This document shows, one piece after another, positions 51,029 to 53,103 of a stretch of 53,103 bases of DNA. The position numbers and the translations under genes are program-made. The DNA comes from Bacteroidota bacterium (lineage in GTDB: Bacteria > Bacteroidota > Ignavibacteria > UBA10030 > UBA8401), in the NCBI GenBank assembly GCA_021796275.1, contig JAJYOI010000009.1, positions 1 through 53,103 of the forward strand, given 5' to 3'. The notes under the pieces are model-generated. The model worked only from the letters and a program-made list of their open reading frames with translations, was not told the DNA's origin and did no database searches. Every line of letters begins with the position of its first letter. Positions within the stretch are counted from its first letter, which is position 1.

Positions 51029-51397
51029 TTTTTCACCTTTTGATTTATACGGGCCACTGGCTAGTACTAAACCAAGTTGCAACCTACTTACAAGTGGATA
51101 ATGTTTTACACCTCGTTCCCAAACTCTGTTTGGGAACGCTAACCTATGAAGCTCCGCTTCACAAGAAACATCCTATAACAGCCGGACACCGCTCGGCTTG
51201 CGCCACCCACGCTTTAGTGCAAGCAACAATAAAAAATGTCAGAGAATCTAAGTTATTCTCACTCGCCTGTCACTGGCATAAATCTCCCGTTTCTTTCTGT
51301 CAAAATCAAGCCTTAGAAACTGGCAAAAAATAAAAAAGGATAACTATCAATTTCTGATAACTTGCCCTCTTTCTTGCTCCGCAGGTTTAGCTCGAAG
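51029..51397. other. Noncoding 369-bp region with several palindromes
   Basis: Between the zinc-ribbon gene start and the unrecognised 433-residue gene's stop. It holds the palindrome 51114-51138, a second hairpin TGAAGC / GCTTCA (51147-51152, 51156-51161), and further short inverted pairs (GCTTGC / GCAAGC around 51196-51224). A 97-codon plus-strand frame crosses them and looks spurious. Nothing else was recognised. Confidence 0.5.
51114..51138. repeat. GTTCCCA-type palindromic repeat
   Basis: Perfect 11-bp inverted repeat CGTTCCCAAAC / GTTTGGGAACG with the loop TCT. This closely resembles a palindrome I recall as dispersed in many unrelated bacterial genomes. A degenerate relative is at 49549-49568. 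Confidence 0.7.
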
Positions 51398-52699
51398 CTA
51401 CTGCACGGCGGTTATGGCATCCGTTGTTTTCGCGGTAAAACCTTCCGCCTCCGGTGCCGAAGAACTTTCAGCACATCTTTCAATTCCCAAATACTTCAAC
51501 AAAAACTGAACGCGGTCTGCACCTAAAAATTTTACCGGTTCTCCTTTGAAGTTGATTCGCTTGTGAAAATCAAGCAGCTTTTCACATCCGGCTTCCCGAA
51601 ACGCGGCACGAAATGCCTCATTGGCGCCAAGCTCTCCCGTCGCGAAACTGCTGAGCTTATCCATTGCGAGATATTGCTTGTCGAGCTTGTTAATATGGAA
51701 CAGTTGATCCAGTTTTTTTCCCTCCGGCGTTCCGCTGTTTGTTGCTAACAAAAATGTGCGGATGAGAATAACACCATTTGTTAATCCCGCAATAAAATAA
51801 CCTATGGTAACGTTATCAACCGTTACAGGAAAAAATATTCTCCCTCCGTCGTCCGTGAACAGCCTCTTGTATGTAAGAGACTCGAAAACGAAGTACGTTG
51901 TCAAATATTCTTGCAGACAATCTGCACGCTCCTTAAAACGATGAAGGGCGTGCATTTGAATATAAACCTCAAATAGTTTATTGGATTTGTTCATTCCAAG
52001 TTCTGATGACGTTAACCATGCGTAGAGTAAACCTTTCCGCTCCCCAACAGGAACTCCTACGCGAACTGCGCTGCGGGCTGCTCCTTCGACGGAAAATGTT
52101 TTGCGCTCCGCTTGAATCGGGTGCACAATGACGGTATTATCAATGCCTATAGTGCCGGTGCTCTTTGCCGTCTTTACATGTTCCAGCCAATACATTGTGG
52201 AATCTAACGCAGAACTCAATATCGCCGTTATATTCAATGCAGTTCGAATTTTGTACTGCATCCTTCCTATTGAAGCTTCACATGCAGAAAGTGGAAGCAA
52301 TGCCTCCTTCACTTTTTTCGCCAGCGGAAAACTTCTCTCTTCCAAACCCTCAAGGAACAATATCACGGGATACGCAACCGTGTTATAGAACACCAAAGAA
52401 ACTTCAGGTCCTTTATCAAACAAAGCGATGTGCTCTGATTTCATCATTCCACTGATAAGACGCCGCATAGTATCGAGCAGCTCCGGAAGAATGGCAGTGT
52501 TTTGCTCTGCACGGCAGTGGAACGGCAAATTCCTCATCGCATACAATTCTGCCAACTTCTTCTTCGGGATCATTGCAAAAATTTCCGGCGAAGCAACTGC
52601 CGAGCACATCTCCCGCACGTCGGCAAAAAACTGATTTTTATGCTGCGCTTTTTTTATTTTCCACTCGCGGTAACCTCCACTCTTCTTTTTCTTAGACAT
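51398..52699 (-). CDS. Unrecognised protein of about 433 residues
   Basis: I do not recognise a family. The protein starts with a lysine-rich stretch (MSKKKKSGGYREWKIKK), then is mostly helical and soluble-looking, with no signal peptide, long membrane helix or obvious catalytic motif. Segments such as PVILFLEGLEERSFPLAKKV and FEVYIQMHALHRFKERADCL resemble helical bundle or scaffold regions. The last 25 residues are Ala/Ser/Glu/Thr-rich. The ATG at 52699 follows AAGGGAAG; a TTG 18 bp upstream (52717) is the alternative start. The base composition is normal for the window, unlike the nuclease pair next to it. Confidence 0.6.
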   Translation of the reverse strand: MSKKKKSGGYREWKIKKAQHKNQFFADVREMCSAVASPEIFAMIPKKKLAELYAMRNLPFHCRAEQNTAILPELLDTMRRLISGMMKSEHIALFDKGPEVSLVFYNTVAYPVILFLEGLEERSFPLAKKVKEALLPLSACEASIGRMQYKIRTALNITAILSSALDSTMYWLEHVKTAKSTGTIGIDNTVIVHPIQAERKTFSVEGAARSAVRVGVPVGERKGLLYAWLTSSELGMNKSNKLFEVYIQMHALHRFKERADCLQEYLTTYFVFESLTYKRLFTDDGGRIFFPVTVDNVTIGYFIAGLTNGVILIRTFLLATNSGTPEGKKLDQLFHINKLDKQYLAMDKLSSFATGELGANEAFRAAFREAGCEKLLDFHKRINFKGEPVKFLGADRVQFLLKYLGIERCAESSSAPEAEGFTAKTTDAITAVQ

Positions 52700-52809
52700 A
52701 TACTTCCCTTTTTTCAAATTCCCTCTCTTAAAACAATGACAAGAAAATTAATTTGCCCTGAATGGGTGGGAGCCGGCTGTATTACCCGCAAAAAAAATTT
52801 GCTCCCCAT

Positions 52810-53103
52810 CTATCTCGTTGCAGCCTCGTACAAAATATACGCCAGAAGGGCAATAAACGGCGAAATCAACAGAAGCGCTTTCCAAAAATTCTTTTTGAAA
52901 TCCGCCGCACTGACAGCCGGAAACGGCGTCGTGTCCGAATCAACGCTCACATGCAGCTCCGAAAGAATTTTTTGGGCACGAGGCACCGCGTTCTCCGGAA
53001 CATACACGTGCCAGCGTGTGCCGAAGCCGGACGCCGGTGAAGCCGGAAACGCCGCTCTCACGCCGGCAAGATTTTCCGTCTGCACATAAAACGGAGATCG
53101 GAA
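52810..53103 (-). CDS. DUF2007-like membrane protein, 5' end outside the window
   Basis: The frame is open to the right edge (FRSPFYVQTENLAGVRAAF at the edge). The visible 97 residues have a small alpha/beta part ending WHVYVPENAVPRAQKILSEL, which resembles DUF2007 (a small domain often called a putative signal-transducing protein), and one C-terminal membrane helix (ALLLISPFIALLAYILYEA). Function unknown. It ends 110 bp upstream of the 433-residue gene on the same strand. Confidence 0.55.
   Translation of the reverse strand, partial: FRSPFYVQTENLAGVRAAFPASPASGFGTRWHVYVPENAVPRAQKILSELHVSVDSDTTPFPAVSAADFKKNFWKALLLISPFIALLAYILYEAATR

Noticed and set aside
51040..51333. 97-codon plus-strand frame in the gap after the zinc-ribbon gene
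   Set aside because: It runs through several palindromic repeats, whose translation gives typical repeat-derived residues; no ribosome site.
49522..51397. A mobile element carrying the nuclease cassette
   Set aside because: No transposase, integrase, tRNA or target-site duplication was found around the AT-rich pair; only palindromic repeats flank it, so import is inferred from composition alone.
52502..53089. 195-codon plus-strand frame at the right end
   Set aside because: It overlaps the 433-residue gene and the DUF2007-like gene on the other strand, both with better starts and composition.

Overview
The window looks like a chromosomal piece of a diderm bacterium of the Bacteroidota/Chlorobiota/Ignavibacteriota group. 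Two secreted enzymes end in a type IX secretion C-terminal domain with the YPNPFNP signature, a third small protein is little more than such a domain, and there are lipoprotein signals, an outer-membrane barrel and a diaminopimelate-type MurE. The exact class cannot be fixed from these genes alone. No rRNA, tRNA, transposase, integrase or CRISPR array was seen.

Region 1 (1-11800, minus strand) is a compact division and cell wall (dcw) cluster in the order mraZ-rsmH-ftsL-ftsI-murE-murF-mraY-murD-ftsW-murG, read from one promoter at about 11.79 kb. Three TGGG boxes at helical spacing just behind the promoter look like the binding site of MraZ itself. The genes overlap or lie a few bases apart. 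Together they make lipid II precursors, flip and polymerise them at the septum (FtsW with the PASTA-bearing FtsI) and methylate 16S rRNA (RsmH).

Region 2 (11970-20890) has a HAD phosphatase and mfd (minus), two glycosyltransferases in convergent arrangement, then a class V aminotransferase with an overlapping alpha/beta hydrolase gene. The mfd gene carries a 117-bp in-frame insert whose two ends are inverted 7-bp-period repeats.

Region 3 (20900-39060) mixes housekeeping and envelope genes: a lipoprotein and barrel pair, a uracil-C5 RNA methyltransferase, an ABC-F ATPase, a ROK regulator, a secreted hydrolase, a two-gene ABC transporter, a threonine dehydrogenase-like enzyme, a VOC gene remnant, an M3 peptidase, two transport proteins (TSUP, EamA), a periplasmic FKBP isomerase and a secreted GH3 glycosidase.

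Region 4 (39060-48620) has a DEAD-box RNA helicase behind a strongly folded leader, a Sel1-repeat protein, an AT-rich S41 peptidase with a sorting domain, and a run of exported hydrolases (M13 peptidase, dienelactone hydrolase, SGNH hydrolase) followed by a small SpoIIAA-like protein.

Region 5 (48670-53103) is accessory: an exported alpha/beta hydrolase, an AT-rich pair made of a PD-(D/E)XK nuclease and a membrane zinc-ribbon protein, a repeat-rich noncoding stretch, an unrecognised 433-residue protein and the end of a DUF2007-like membrane protein.

The most unusual structure is a set of elements built from inverted arms of 7- or 8-bp tandem words. They occur at two intergenic sites and, in frame, inside mfd. 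Several other palindromic repeats are scattered between genes.
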